A DNA stretch of 64,000 nt from UBA5734 sp964528645 (lineage in GTDB: Bacteria > Bacillota > Clostridia > Saccharofermentanales > UBA5734). The stretch lies in assembly GCA_964528645.1 (NCBI GenBank), contig CAZGSR010000002.1, positions 1-64,000 on the forward strand, read 5' to 3'. Position numbers and translations under genes: made by a program. A model generated the notes under the pieces. That model saw nothing but the letters and a program-made list of their open reading frames with translations. It did no database searches and was not told where the DNA came from. Shown one piece after another: positions 16,568 to 24,622 of this stretch. Each line of letters opens with the position of its first letter. The stretch's first letter is position 1.

Positions 16568-18396
16568 CTACAGATAGCGGATGATTTCACGGATTGGGAC
16601 CGGCCCTTCGACGCCCTGGGCCCGGATGCAGCGCGACTCGAATAGCTCAAGCATTTCTGGCCCAGCGGGGGCTTTTTGCCAGAGCTTGCGGGCCCCTGTG
16701 AAATTGCCGACTGCCATCCGTCGCAGGATGCCGCGGATGTCGGTGGTCTCGCCGGCGGTGCAGGATGGATGTTCGCACAGGCGGCAGCCCAGGGCCTGGC
16801 GCATGACCGTGCGCTCGGGTTCAGCCACACCGGCATGAAGCTGCTCGGCCAGGAACGGCTTTTCCACGATCCTGACAAAGTTTTCCTGATCTTTTTGGTA
16901 GACGAAGGGCTCCAGCCCACGTTGTTTCAGTACGGCGTTGGCGGCTGAGATCCCGGACGTCGTGACCGTCGGTGTTCCGGTGCCCATGACGGTCGATTCG
17001 CCACAGCAAAACAGGTTGTCCCAGCTGGTGCGCGTGTGTTGGCGGTGGAACAGATGTTGCCCGAGCATCTGCTTGGGTCCGGCGACCGCACCGCCGTTTT
17101 TCAGTGTGTACCGTTCGATGGTGCGTGGGGTGGCGACTTCGGCTGAGCGCACAGCCCGTGAAAACCCCGGGAAGCGCTGCTCCAGGACCCCGATCAGCCG
17201 CTCCTGCTCTTTTTGCTTTTTTGCTGGTAAGCGAGGGGATCGGCCTGGTCCCAGTCTTCAAAACTCGGACCGATGGCCAGCACGGTATGCTCATTTTCGT
17301 CACAGAGGGTCCGGTCGTCGATGCTCAGCAGATAAGCCGTGATCTCGCTTTCGTCGAGCTGGTCGGGATTTCCGACCAGCATCTCGATCGGGGCCGTGTC
17401 CTCGGGAATGACAGAGCGGTCGATGACAGCGTACAGCACCACGCTCGGGTGAGTGGGTACCTGGCCCGCCGCCCATTGACGCTGCTCGTCCGTGCTCAGG
17501 GCTGGATCGATCAGCTTGCCATACAAGTTCCAGACAGTGCCCGAATAAATGATCTGGTCTGCCGTCAATGTCCGTCCGTCAGCCAGCGTCACGCCGCTGG
17601 GCCTGCCATTGGAAAAATAAATCGCCACGACCTCTGCTTCGAGGACCATCTCGCCGCCGTTCTCTTCGATCACTTTTTCCAGTTTGCCAGGCAAGAAGAG
17701 GGTCGAACCGGCGGGGTAATAGCTGCCGCCGATGTGGTTGTCGACAAACATCACCGCTGCCAGAACCGCAGGAGCCTCTTCGAGCGTGGCATAGCAATAC
17801 GTCGATGTCAGCTTGTCGAAAAATTTGAACAGCTCCGGATCCTTGAAATAGCGGGCCAGCAGGCTGCGGGCACTCCTGTTCAAGTAGCCGAGGAACCGGG
17901 CATAGGAGACCGGATGCCGGAGGAGACTTTTCAGCGCCGTTTTGCGGTCGGTTTCGTCGGCCGTGACATAGCTGGGGGTCTCCACCATCACATGCTGGTA
18001 GAGTTGATGCAGGTCACGATAAAAACGGTGGATGGCATCCCGCTCAGCCGGGAATACATCGGACAGCTCGTCGGCGAATCGATCGATGTCGGCAAAAAAA
18101 CGGATCCGCCGGCCTTTGAAATTCACACAGTACAGCAGGTCGTGGTGGATCACTTCGATCGGCTCCCCGAGGGCATTGAAGACAAAGCGATGGGCGTTGA
18201 AGCCTTTCTCACCAAACCCATACAACATGGCCGCACCGATGTCGAAGGTCACATGGCCACGCTTGAAAATGCCGCACGAACCACCTGGGTTGTAGCTCTT
18301 CTCGACCACAGCGACGGAAAGTTGCCGCTTGGCCAGAAGACTGGCTGCCGTCAAACCAGATAATCCACCACCAATGACAATGACATCATAGCTCAT
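16568..18396 (-). pseudogene. Phytoene-desaturase-like FAD oxidoreductase, split by a one-base frameshift
   Basis: Starts at the ATG 18396 (AGGAGGG upstream). The Rossmann FAD motif is 'DVIVIGGGLSGLTAASLLAK', then 'VVEKSYNPGGSCGIFKRG', as in the CrtI/carotenoid isomerase group (COG1233). The frame ends early at 17194. Restoring one A in the A-run at 17217-17222 (minus strand) joins it to the downstream frame: 'KQKEQERLIGVLEQRFPGFS', then 'PRTIERYTLKNGGAVAG', 'NLFCCGESTVMGTGTPTVT'. The C-terminal ~110 residues carry a Cys-rich stretch ('ALGCRLCEHPSC', then 'DIRGILRRMAVGNFTGARK') that recalls GltD-type cluster-binding regions. Homopolymer sequencing error is a real alternative to true decay. 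Confidence 0.85.
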
Positions 18397-18473
18397 ACGC
18401 TTCCCTCCTGACACTTCATTTGATTATACAGGAAGGTTCGCTTGATTTTGTTACACCGGGCCTGGTCACTCGC

Positions 18474-18504
18474 GCGAAAAAGCCCTGGCGAGTGCCAGGG
18501 CTTT
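18474..18504 (-). terminator. Intrinsic terminator after the wrbA operon
   Basis: Perfect 11-bp stem (18479-18489 with 18494-18504, AAAGCCCTGGC and complement) with a four-base loop, followed on the minus strand by TTTTT. It lies about 90 bases past the WrbA stop. Confidence 0.85.
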
Positions 18505-18592
18505 CGTGATGGTCCTGAAAGAATCGAGATTAAGAAGCGTCTCAGTCGATTGGATCACGCTACCAGTATGTCAATCTTCAATCCGTCTCTCT

Positions 18593-19207
18593 TCAGGCGC
18601 CAGCGCCGGCTTTGAGCTGGGCGGTTACTGCGATCAGGCGTTTGGCTTGGTGGGCTACGGCGTCACGGACGTCCTCAACCGGTTTGCCATCGGCGCCCTG
18701 GGACACGGAGGTGCCGTAGGGATTGCCGCCGGCTTTGAAGATCGAGCCATCGGTGTAGCCAGGTGCGACGACGATGGCGCCCCAATGGAACATGCTGGTG
18801 TAGAGGGAGAGGATGGTGGCTTCCTGGCCGCCGTGCGGGTTTTGGGCTGAAGACATGGCACTGACGGTTTTATTGGTCAGCTTACCCTGGGCCCACAGGC
18901 CACCTTGGCGGTCAATGAAATTCTTGGCTTGGGCGGCCATGTTGCCAAAGCGGGTCGGAACGGAGAAGAGGATGGCGTCGGCCCAGTCGAGGTCGTCGGA
19001 ACTGGCTTCCGGGATATGGGCGGTGTTGTCGACGTTGGCCCGCCAGGCTGGATTGGAGTCGATGGCCGAATCGGGTGCGGTCTCAGCGATGCGGACGAGC
19101 CGGACTTCGGCGCCGGTTTCCTGGGCGGCTTCGTTTGCCCACTGGGCGAGCTGGTAGTTGATGCCGGTGGCACTGTAGTAGACGATGGCTAATTTGACTT
19201 TTTCCAT
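18593..19207 (-). CDS. wrbA: WrbA-like NAD(P)H:quinone oxidoreductase
   Basis: 204 residues from the ATG at 19207 with GGAGG eight bases upstream. The flavodoxin-like fold starts 'KLAIVYYSATGINYQLAQWA' (FMN phosphate loop), with 'DAILFSVPTRFGNMAAQAKNF', 'NKTVSAMSSAQNPHGGQEAT' and 'GGNPYGTSV', all WrbA hallmarks. WrbA performs two-electron reduction of quinones and avoids semiquinone radicals (established). It is third in an operon with a MarR regulator and a pirin, which fits quinone or electrophile detoxification. Confidence 0.92.
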   Translation of the reverse strand: MEKVKLAIVYYSATGINYQLAQWANEAAQETGAEVRLVRIAETAPDSAIDSNPAWRANVDNTAHIPEASSDDLDWADAILFSVPTRFGNMAAQAKNFIDRQGGLWAQGKLTNKTVSAMSSAQNPHGGQEATILSLYTSMFHWGAIVVAPGYTDGSIFKAGGNPYGTSVSQGADGKPVEDVRDAVAHQAKRLIAVTAQLKAGAGA

Positions 19208-19226
19208 GATGAGTTCCTCCAAAAAA

Positions 19227-19925
19227 TTATTGTTGTTTCATTTCGATCAGGATGTAATGGGATTTCGTTTGGGCTTCCAATGTGATGGTTTCAGCGCTGA
19301 TTTCTGCAGCGTCGCGGGTGTTGAGGGCGATACCATTGGCAAGTGAGGTGCCTTCGATCTGGATCAAGTAAGCTTGACGATCCGGTGCAAGTTCGAAATC
19401 GATGCTGCTGCCGGGGTCCAGTTCGAGCACGAACAGGTTGGCGTCCTGGTGGATCTTGATCGGAGCTGTGCCAGCGGGGCTGGAAACGATCTGGAGCCAC
19501 TGGTTGTGCCGTGCCTCCCAATCGAAGCGGTAATCGCCATACTGGGGGATGTGGCCTCTGCGGTCGGGCAGGATCCAGATCTGCAGGAAGCGGGCGGTCT
19601 GTTCGCCCCAGTTGTATTCGCTGTGCTGGATGCCCGTGCCGGCGCTCATGTATTGGACATGGCCGCGCGTGATCGTGTTCTGATTGCCCATGCTGTCACC
19701 GTGGGTCAGGTGGCCGTCGATGACATAGGAAATGATTTCCATGTCGCGGTGCGGGTGGGTGGCAAATCCAGTCCCTGCCTGGACGAGGTCATCGTTGACG
19801 ACCCGCAGGACGCCAAAGTTCATATTGGCAGGGTTGTGGTAGTCGGCAAAAGAGAAGTGGAACAGGCTTTGCAGCCAGCCGAGGTTGCTGCGGCCCATGT
19901 TCTGGTGGTCAAGTTTGCGGATCAT
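19227..19925 (-). CDS. Pirin-family protein (bicupin)
   Basis: 232 residues from the ATG at 19925, with AAGGAGG upstream; the start overlaps the end of the MarR gene. Pirin motifs: 'FADYHNPANMNFGVLRVVND', the metal-binding 'FATHPHRDMEIISYVIDG' and 'HGDSMGN', and 'MSAGTGIQHSEYN' supplying further His/Glu ligands. The C-terminal cupin is more diverged. Some pirins are quercetin dioxygenases; otherwise function is open. Context in a quinone-stress operon suggests action on aromatic or quinone compounds. Confidence 0.9.
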   Translation of the reverse strand: MIRKLDHQNMGRSNLGWLQSLFHFSFADYHNPANMNFGVLRVVNDDLVQAGTGFATHPHRDMEIISYVIDGHLTHGDSMGNQNTITRGHVQYMSAGTGIQHSEYNWGEQTARFLQIWILPDRRGHIPQYGDYRFDWEARHNQWLQIVSSPAGTAPIKIHQDANLFVLELDPGSSIDFELAPDRQAYLIQIEGTSLANGIALNTRDAAEISAETITLEAQTKSHYILIEMKQQ

Positions 19926-20364
19926 CGGGGGATGCCTCCTTGCGGTCAATCACTGTCTTGACCTGTGCCAATTGGCGGATCAGCTGCTGCTTGTCATCGG
20001 CAGCGATGCCTCGGAACAGGTCATCCAGGAATTGTTCGTGCTGGGGGAATATATTGGCGATGAGGGATCGGCCTTCGTCGGTCAAGGTCACGTAAAAAAC
20101 TCGGCGGTCGGTCTCGCATTGGCGGCGCAGAACCAGACCTTTTTTCTGCAGCTTATCGATCACGTAGGTCACGGTACCGCTGGTCACGAGGATTTTCTCC
20201 GCCACCGCCTGGACTGCCTGGTCGCCTTTGTGATACAGAAGCTCGAGGACACCAAATTCGCTGGTCGTCAGGCCAAACTGCTGGACATTTTTCTCGATCC
20301 GGTTAAACAGTGCGGTGTGCGCCCGGGCCAGGGCGATGACCAGTTTCAGACTGTCTTGGCTCAT
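19909..20364 (-). CDS. MarR-family regulator, probably quinone/electrophile responsive (MhqR-like)
   Basis: 151 residues from the ATG at 20364, with AAGGAGG upstream. The winged helix is 'LTTSEFGVLELLYHKGDQAV' then 'VAEKILVTSGTVTYVIDKLQ', with wing 'KKGLVLRRQCETDRRVFYVTLT', the MarR DR-rich wing. One Cys lies in the wing ('RRQCETD'). First gene of the operon with pirin and WrbA; two palindromes at 20398-20446 match the MhqR-type box of Bacillus, so it likely represses its own operon and is released by quinone-like compounds (inference). Confidence 0.9.
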   Translation of the reverse strand: MSQDSLKLVIALARAHTALFNRIEKNVQQFGLTTSEFGVLELLYHKGDQAVQAVAEKILVTSGTVTYVIDKLQKKGLVLRRQCETDRRVFYVTLTDEGRSLIANIFPQHEQFLDDLFRGIAADDKQQLIRQLAQVKTVIDRKEASPDDPQT

Positions 20365-20397
20365 GGGGCTGCCTCCTTTCTGTGACTCGCGGGTTGT

Positions 20398-20446
20398 TTA
20401 TCTCGATATCAAGATAATACCCGAGAAATATCTTGAAATCAAGATA
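20398..20446. promoter_or_regulatory. Two MhqR-like palindromic operators
   Basis: Box 1 TTATCTCGATATCAAGATAA (20398-20417) and box 2 TATCTTGAAATCAAGATA (20429-20446), centres 30 bp apart, 34 bases upstream of the MarR start. They resemble the published MhqR consensus of tATCTcgaAtTCgAGATa. Confidence 0.75.
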
Positions 20447-20521
20447 AAAAGTGGTACAAGCGTTACGGTAAGAAATTTTCTAGACACCACCAAAGCGAGA
20501 TTCTGTCAGTGCAAATTCAGT

Positions 20522-20589
20522 TCCTACGCAAACTGGCCTGATCAAACTGGTCGAAACCATGTGTTTTGATCAGGCCAGTTTGCGTAGGG
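20522..20589. repeat. 68-bp hairpin repeat, family B copy 4
   Basis: Arms carry 'ACGCAAACTGGCCTGATCAA' and its complement. Relative to copy 1 both TAT/ATA to TAC/GTA and CTTAT/ATAAG to CTGAT/ATCAG changed together on the two arms, keeping full pairing. Confidence 0.88.
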
Positions 20590-20713
20590 AATCAGGACCT
20601 GCCAGACCAGACCTCGCATTGTTAACAAGATCGTAATAGAGACTGGCCTCGAATTTACAAAAGTCTGTCACACTGACAGGAACCATCCAGGCAGGATGCG
20701 AAGGAGGTTTCAA

Positions 20714-20821
20714 ATGGACGAAGGAAAACCATCCATCGAGAAAAAGTCAGACGAAGAACTCGACAAAGTGAGCGGCGGTGTGATCGAAATCGTCAATGAC
20801 CAAACCGGCCTGTCGGAGTGA
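20714..20821 (+). CDS. Short double-glycine leader-type peptide
   Basis: 35 residues; ATG at 20714 with AAGGAGG seven bases upstream, the strongest ribosome site in its neighbourhood. Residues 8-22 read 'IEKKSDEELDKVSGG', the classic double-glycine leader signature (LSDEEL-x-x-V-x-GG) of class II bacteriocin, lantibiotic and Nif11-type precursors, cut after GG by PCAT-type ABC peptidases. The remaining 13 residues ('VIEIVNDQTGLSE') would be an unusually short, acidic core without Cys. A small palindrome (CTGTCA-CAC-TGACAG, 20665-20679) lies just upstream. No maturase or exporter gene is visible in the window. Confidence 0.6.
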   Translation: MDEGKPSIEKKSDEELDKVSGGVIEIVNDQTGLSE

Positions 20822-20870
20822 ATTGGCTGACCGCAAGGTGCTGGATTTTGGGAAGGAATTTAAATCATAG

Positions 20871-21322
20871 ATGAAACCGGATCAAAATAGACGCAGGAAA
20901 CTGCAAACCCGGCTGACCTTGCTTTGCACGCGATTTGCCTTGCGTCTGGCAACTTTCATTGGGGGGTATGGATACTTTGTCCATGTGATCCATTTTCCGG
21001 ATCCGGCTGTCTTCAGGACCATGAACTATGTCATCAGCGCCACGAGTTCGGCTATTCTGGCAGAAAATCCCGATTTTTTTACAGCTATCAATACCCCCGG
21101 CGTCATCGGTGACGCGGCAGATGCGGACCATGACGAAGAGACAACCAGATTGAATGACTGTCTGAAAGCATCCTTGACATAACAAGCGGCCTGAAAAGCT
21201 ACATGATCAATTTAAAAACCATCACCGGGGAGAAGGAGCGGATCAGCGCCGAGCTCAATGTCGCTCGTAAGATCCAGGCGTCGATGCTGCCGCAGGTTTT
21301 TCCCGCACCATGCTGGCACTGA
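20871..21322 (+). pseudogene. Remnant of a SpoIIE/RsbU-type phosphatase receptor
   Basis: The first frame (20871-21182) has a membrane-anchor-like start 'LQTRLTLLCTRFALRLATFI'. A different frame from about 21164 reads 'GLKSYMINLKTITGEKERIS', 'AELNVARKIQASMLPQVFPA', the linker and first block of PP2C-type SpoIIE phosphatases, then stops at 21322. The whole catalytic domain is missing. This is therefore a frameshifted, 3'-truncated relic of a membrane receptor phosphatase. Confidence 0.75.
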
Positions 21323-21353
21323 AATTCAAAGAGCTCCGCTGACTGGCTTTCGA

Positions 21354-21782
21354 TCAATCGATGTTGTAGACGCGGATGAATTCTTCGATGCGTGTTTTGA
21401 TCTGGTCACGCACCTCGCGGGTCTGCTGCAGAACCTCCGTTTCACTGCCCTCAAAACTGGATGGATCTGCAAAACTCCAGTGCAGGGTGGCTTTCGCGGA
21501 AGGGAAGATCGGGCAGCGTTGACCATTGACCTGGTCACAAACCGTGATCACAAGATCATACTGGCGGCCTTGTTTGAAAAAGTCAAAAGCCGAATTGCAG
21601 GGATTGGCCGAAATATCAAAGCCGACTTCCTGCATGACTTGAACGACTCGTGGATTGATCACTCCGGGTTCGAGACCGGCACTTTCGGCGATGAATTTTC
21701 CCTTGCCCAGATTATTGAGGAATTCCTGGGCCATCTGGCTCCGGGCAGAATTATGAACACAGACAAAAAGGACCTTTACCAT
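21354..21782 (-). CDS. arsC: Thioredoxin-coupled-type arsenate reductase, low-Mr phosphatase fold
   Basis: 142 residues from the ATG at 21782 with GGAGG nine bases upstream. The P-loop 'VLFVCVHNSARSQMAQEF' carries the CX5R nucleophile site; 'ESAGLEPGVINPRVVQVMQE' follows, then 'DLVITVCDQVNGQRCP' supplies two more Cys spaced as in the triple-cysteine relay, and 'HWSFADPSSFEGSE' holds the general acid Asp. It would reduce arsenate to arsenite using thioredoxin. No ars operon partners are adjacent, and the plus-strand phosphatase relic converges on it. Confidence 0.88.
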   Translation of the reverse strand: MVKVLFVCVHNSARSQMAQEFLNNLGKGKFIAESAGLEPGVINPRVVQVMQEVGFDISANPCNSAFDFFKQGRQYDLVITVCDQVNGQRCPIFPSAKATLHWSFADPSSFEGSETEVLQQTREVRDQIKTRIEEFIRVYNID

Positions 21783-21914
21783 GAGATCGTTCCTCCAGGA
21801 TCCATTCACTAAAATTTTACCGATCGCTTGATCAGTACCATTATTTCAGCAAAAGGTTGGCTCCAGATTAGGACGCGGTAATATTTTTGTTAACTGACCT
21901 TAAATGACCTTCAT

Positions 21915-22973
21915 TCAGCCCAGTCTCAGATCGCCCTCCCGGATCCAGCCGATTTTGCGGAAATAGAGGCCAAAGGCCCAGGTCAGAATGGCTGGCAGGA
22001 CAACGACGATGACTGCCAGGGCCAGCCAATCCATCGCGCCAATGGCCGCTTTGTTGCCGGCAGCGATGTCAGAAATCCAGCCGGTGTAGACGCCGATCGG
22101 ACCGACCAGTCCGCAGGTGCCCATGCCCGAGGCGATCGCCGGTCCGTTCTGCTGCAGGCCAAAGACGACGGTAGCGACCGGGCCGGTGATGGCTGAGGTC
22201 AGGATCGCCGGCAGCCAGACGCGCGGATTGCGCACGATGTTGCCCATCTGGAGCATCGAGGTGCCCAGGCCCTGGGCAAAAAAGCCGCCCCAGTTGTTGT
22301 CACGGAAGGAGAGGACAGCAAAACCGACCATCTGGGCGCTGCAGCCAGCCAGGGCGGCACCTCCGGCCAGGCCAGTCAGGCCGAGGGCGGCACAGATAGC
22401 CGCACTGGAGATCGGCAGTGTCAGGGCGATGCCAACGGTCACGGAGACCAGGGTGCCCATTACAAGGGGCTGCAGTTCGGTGGCCCACATGATGAAATGA
22501 CCGACCGATGCTGCTGCCGCACCGATCGCTGGCGCCCACCAGGCAGCCAGTCCAACGCCGACGAGGATGGTGACCAGCGGCGTGACCAGGATATCGACCC
22601 GGGTTTCCTTGGCGACAGCTTTGCCGAATTCGGCTGCCAGGATGGCAATGACCAGGACCGCCAGTGGGCCGCCGGCTCCACCGAGCTGGTTTGAGGCATG
22701 ACCGACGGTGGCCAGTGAGAAGAGGACCAGGGGTGGCGCCTGCAAGGCATAGCCGATCGCGATCGCCATCGCTGGGCCTGACATCGCGCTGGCATAGCCG
22801 CCAATCGTATTCAGGGCTGCATACCCCGTCTGGGTCCCGATCGTATTGAGAATGGTGCCGATCAACAGCGAGCAGAACAGGCCCAGCGCCATCGCACCCA
22901 TGGCCTCGACGCCATACCGATGCGCCGAAAACACAATGTTTTTGCGTTTTAAAAATGCCCGGACCTTTTCCAT
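21915..22973 (-). CDS. EIIC_2 / PfoR-type PTS membrane protein
   Basis: 352 residues from the ATG at 22973 with AGGAGG five bases upstream. About ten membrane segments and glycine-rich loops. The pattern 'NTIGTQTGYAALNTIGGYASA', 'LATVGHASNQLGGAGGPLAVL', 'GTCGLVGPIGVYTGWISD' fits the PTS EIIC_2 family (PF13303), which includes PfoR of Clostridium perfringens. No IIA/IIB domains lie nearby, so its status as a true PTS transporter is unclear. It is 18 bases after the SMP exporter gene. Confidence 0.85.
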   Translation of the reverse strand: MEKVRAFLKRKNIVFSAHRYGVEAMGAMALGLFCSLLIGTILNTIGTQTGYAALNTIGGYASAMSGPAMAIAIGYALQAPPLVLFSLATVGHASNQLGGAGGPLAVLVIAILAAEFGKAVAKETRVDILVTPLVTILVGVGLAAWWAPAIGAAAASVGHFIMWATELQPLVMGTLVSVTVGIALTLPISSAAICAALGLTGLAGGAALAGCSAQMVGFAVLSFRDNNWGGFFAQGLGTSMLQMGNIVRNPRVWLPAILTSAITGPVATVVFGLQQNGPAIASGMGTCGLVGPIGVYTGWISDIAAGNKAAIGAMDWLALAVIVVVLPAILTWAFGLYFRKIGWIREGDLRLG

Positions 22974-22991
22974 ACGAGCCTCCTGAAAGCT

Positions 22992-23486
22992 TTACAAGAC
23001 CGTGCTGAAGAAAACGGACAGAATGGTCAGGACGATGGCAGAAAGGGCACCACCGGCTGCGACGCAGATAAAAGAACGCCAGAATTTGAAGCCAAGGAAG
23101 GAAGCGACGGCACTGCCGGTCCACAAGCCGGTTCCTGGCAGGGGAATCGCCACAAACAAGATCAGGGCTGCCTCGGACGATTTTTCAAAGTGGTGGACAT
23201 TTTTCTGGATTTTATTGTCGATGAATTGGGTCAGCCCGTTCAAGGCCGGGAATTTGTGCAACCATTTGAGAACGCTGGAGAAAAAGAGGAGCAGGAAGGG
23301 AACAGGCAGCAGGGCGCCGACGAAGCCGAGGAGCATGACCAGCCAGGGATTGAGACCCCAGATCAGGATCCCAGCGGGGATGGTGGCGCGCATTTCCGTG
23401 ATCGGGATGGCGGATCCGATCAGGACGACGAGGGCATGGGAATTGCCAAACCAGGTTTCAAGGAGCTGCATGATGGATTCTTTCAA
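22992..23486 (-). CDS. Small multidrug export (SMP) family membrane protein
   Basis: 164 residues from a TTG at 23486, preceded by GGAGG ten bases upstream; the ATG at 23471 has a weak site and is the alternative. Four to five membrane segments; 'SAIPITEMRATIPAGILIWG' and 'FVAIPLPGTGLWTGSAVASF' are the conserved duplicated motifs of COG2426. Substrate unknown. Same strand and tight spacing with the EIIC_2 gene and the upstream phosphoesterase. Confidence 0.85.
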   Translation of the reverse strand: MKESIMQLLETWFGNSHALVVLIGSAIPITEMRATIPAGILIWGLNPWLVMLLGFVGALLPVPFLLLFFSSVLKWLHKFPALNGLTQFIDNKIQKNVHHFEKSSEAALILFVAIPLPGTGLWTGSAVASFLGFKFWRSFICVAAGGALSAIVLTILSVFFSTVL

Positions 23487-23525
23487 AGTCGTAAAACCTC
23501 CAGGGGTACAAGTTGCGTTTTTATG

Positions 23526-24530
23526 TTATTTTTCCTGCTTTTTGACTGGTCCGGTCTGTGCGGTTGGCCGAAGCTGCAGGATCGCCAGCTCCGGGATCGA
23601 GCCCAGCCGCAGGGGAAAGAGGACGGAGCCGAGGCCGCGGCTGATGTAGCCAGTGATGCCATTCATGGCAAAACTTCCCTTATGATAACCCATCCGGCCC
23701 AGTTTTTCCCGTCTCAGGAGGAAAAATTCCAGATGGAAGGGCAGATAGATCTGGCCGCCGTGGAAATGGCCGGCGAGGAAAAAACCAGCCCGGCCGGCAG
23801 GAACCAGAAAAAAGGTGTCCGGATTGTGGGCCAGGACGATACGCCGTTCGGGTGGGATCACTGGCTCGCCCGCAGGTGCACAGGCCAGGGCCTGGGCAAA
23901 ATCAGGCTGGCCTTTCTTCAGGATATCGAGACCGATCAGGAGCCAGTCCTGGCCCGAACGATCCCGGACCACTCGGCTTTCGTTTTTTAAAATCTCAAAA
24001 CCCGCCTGGCGCAACAGATCGAGTGATGCCTCTGAATCATGGTTGCCTGGTACGGCATAGCAGGCGTGGCCCAGTTTTTGGGGGATCGGAGCCAGGGCAT
24101 CGAGCCAGGGCTGGGCCCGGTCGGGGCGATGATGGCGACCCGTCAAATCGCCGGCAAAAAGTAGCAGGTCAAACGCTTCGGCCTCGAGTGCCTGGGCGAT
24201 GCGCTCTGGTTTGAGGCGCAGCCATTCGGCATGCAAGTCCGACAGTAAAGCGATGCGCAGTCCGGGATGGGTGGGGCCTTCAATAGTGGATGAAGCCGGA
24301 TTTTGCGCAACATCTGCCCCTGGATCTTCCTTTGAATCTTCTTCTAGTTTGACGCTTGACAGACTCCGCCGTGTGACGTCCAGCTGGGTTGGTTCGTAGA
24401 GGGCTCTGGCCAGCAGGATTGCGGCGAGGAGGAAGAACAAGCCCCAGAGCAGACTCCGGATCAGGGGTACGCTCAGCACAACTGGTTGAGCAGAGAGGAG
24501 CAGCAAGCCAGGCAGCAATTGGTTTTCCAC
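23526..24530 (-). CDS. Membrane-anchored metallophosphoesterase (YkuE-like)
   Basis: 334 residues from a GTG at 24530 (GGGGAAA upstream). Two hydrophobic N-terminal segments, then calcineurin-like motifs: 'IALLSDLHAEW' (DxH), 'DLLLFAGDLTGR' (GDLT), 'CYAVPGNHDSE' (GNHD), 'IVLAHNPDTFF' and 'GFFLAGHFHGGQI' (GHxH). These bind two metals for phosphoester hydrolysis. YkuE-type relatives act at the cell envelope; substrate unknown. It is divergent from the gene at 24623 with a 92-base gap. Confidence 0.9.
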   Translation of the reverse strand: MENQLLPGLLLLSAQPVVLSVPLIRSLLWGLFFLLAAILLARALYEPTQLDVTRRSLSSVKLEEDSKEDPGADVAQNPASSTIEGPTHPGLRIALLSDLHAEWLRLKPERIAQALEAEAFDLLLFAGDLTGRHHRPDRAQPWLDALAPIPQKLGHACYAVPGNHDSEASLDLLRQAGFEILKNESRVVRDRSGQDWLLIGLDILKKGQPDFAQALACAPAGEPVIPPERRIVLAHNPDTFFLVPAGRAGFFLAGHFHGGQIYLPFHLEFFLLRREKLGRMGYHKGSFAMNGITGYISRGLGSVLFPLRLGSIPELAILQLRPTAQTGPVKKQEK

Positions 24531-24584
24531 CTTTCCCCGTGACGGTGAACATCGGTATTCCAGCGATTTCCAGCGCCCGGGCTA

Positions 24585-24593
24585 TGCTATAAT
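24585..24593 (+). promoter_or_regulatory. Extended -10 promoter upstream of the 24623-27307 operon
   Basis: TGCTATAAT (TG at 24585, TATAAT 24588-24593) 29 bases upstream of the start; no good -35 is seen. Confidence 0.6.
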
Positions 24594-24622
24594 AATAGCA
24601 AAAATTTTCAGGAGTCTTCACG

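Noticed and set aside
17213..17225. Programmed -1 frameshifting in the oxidoreductase A-run
   Set aside because: The A-run is out of phase with the X-XXY-YYZ slippery rule in the incoming frame (codons CAA-AAA-AGC), and no downstream pseudoknot was evident; a homopolymer indel is simpler.
17104..18363. 419-codon plus-strand frame opposite the phytoene-desaturase-like gene
   Set aside because: Shadow of the minus-strand gene, whose FAD motifs and ribosome site are convincing.
6639..20589. Hairpin repeats interpreted as terminators or as a CRISPR array
   Set aside because: They lack T-runs on either strand, lie upstream as well as downstream of genes, and are kilobases apart with no regular spacing.
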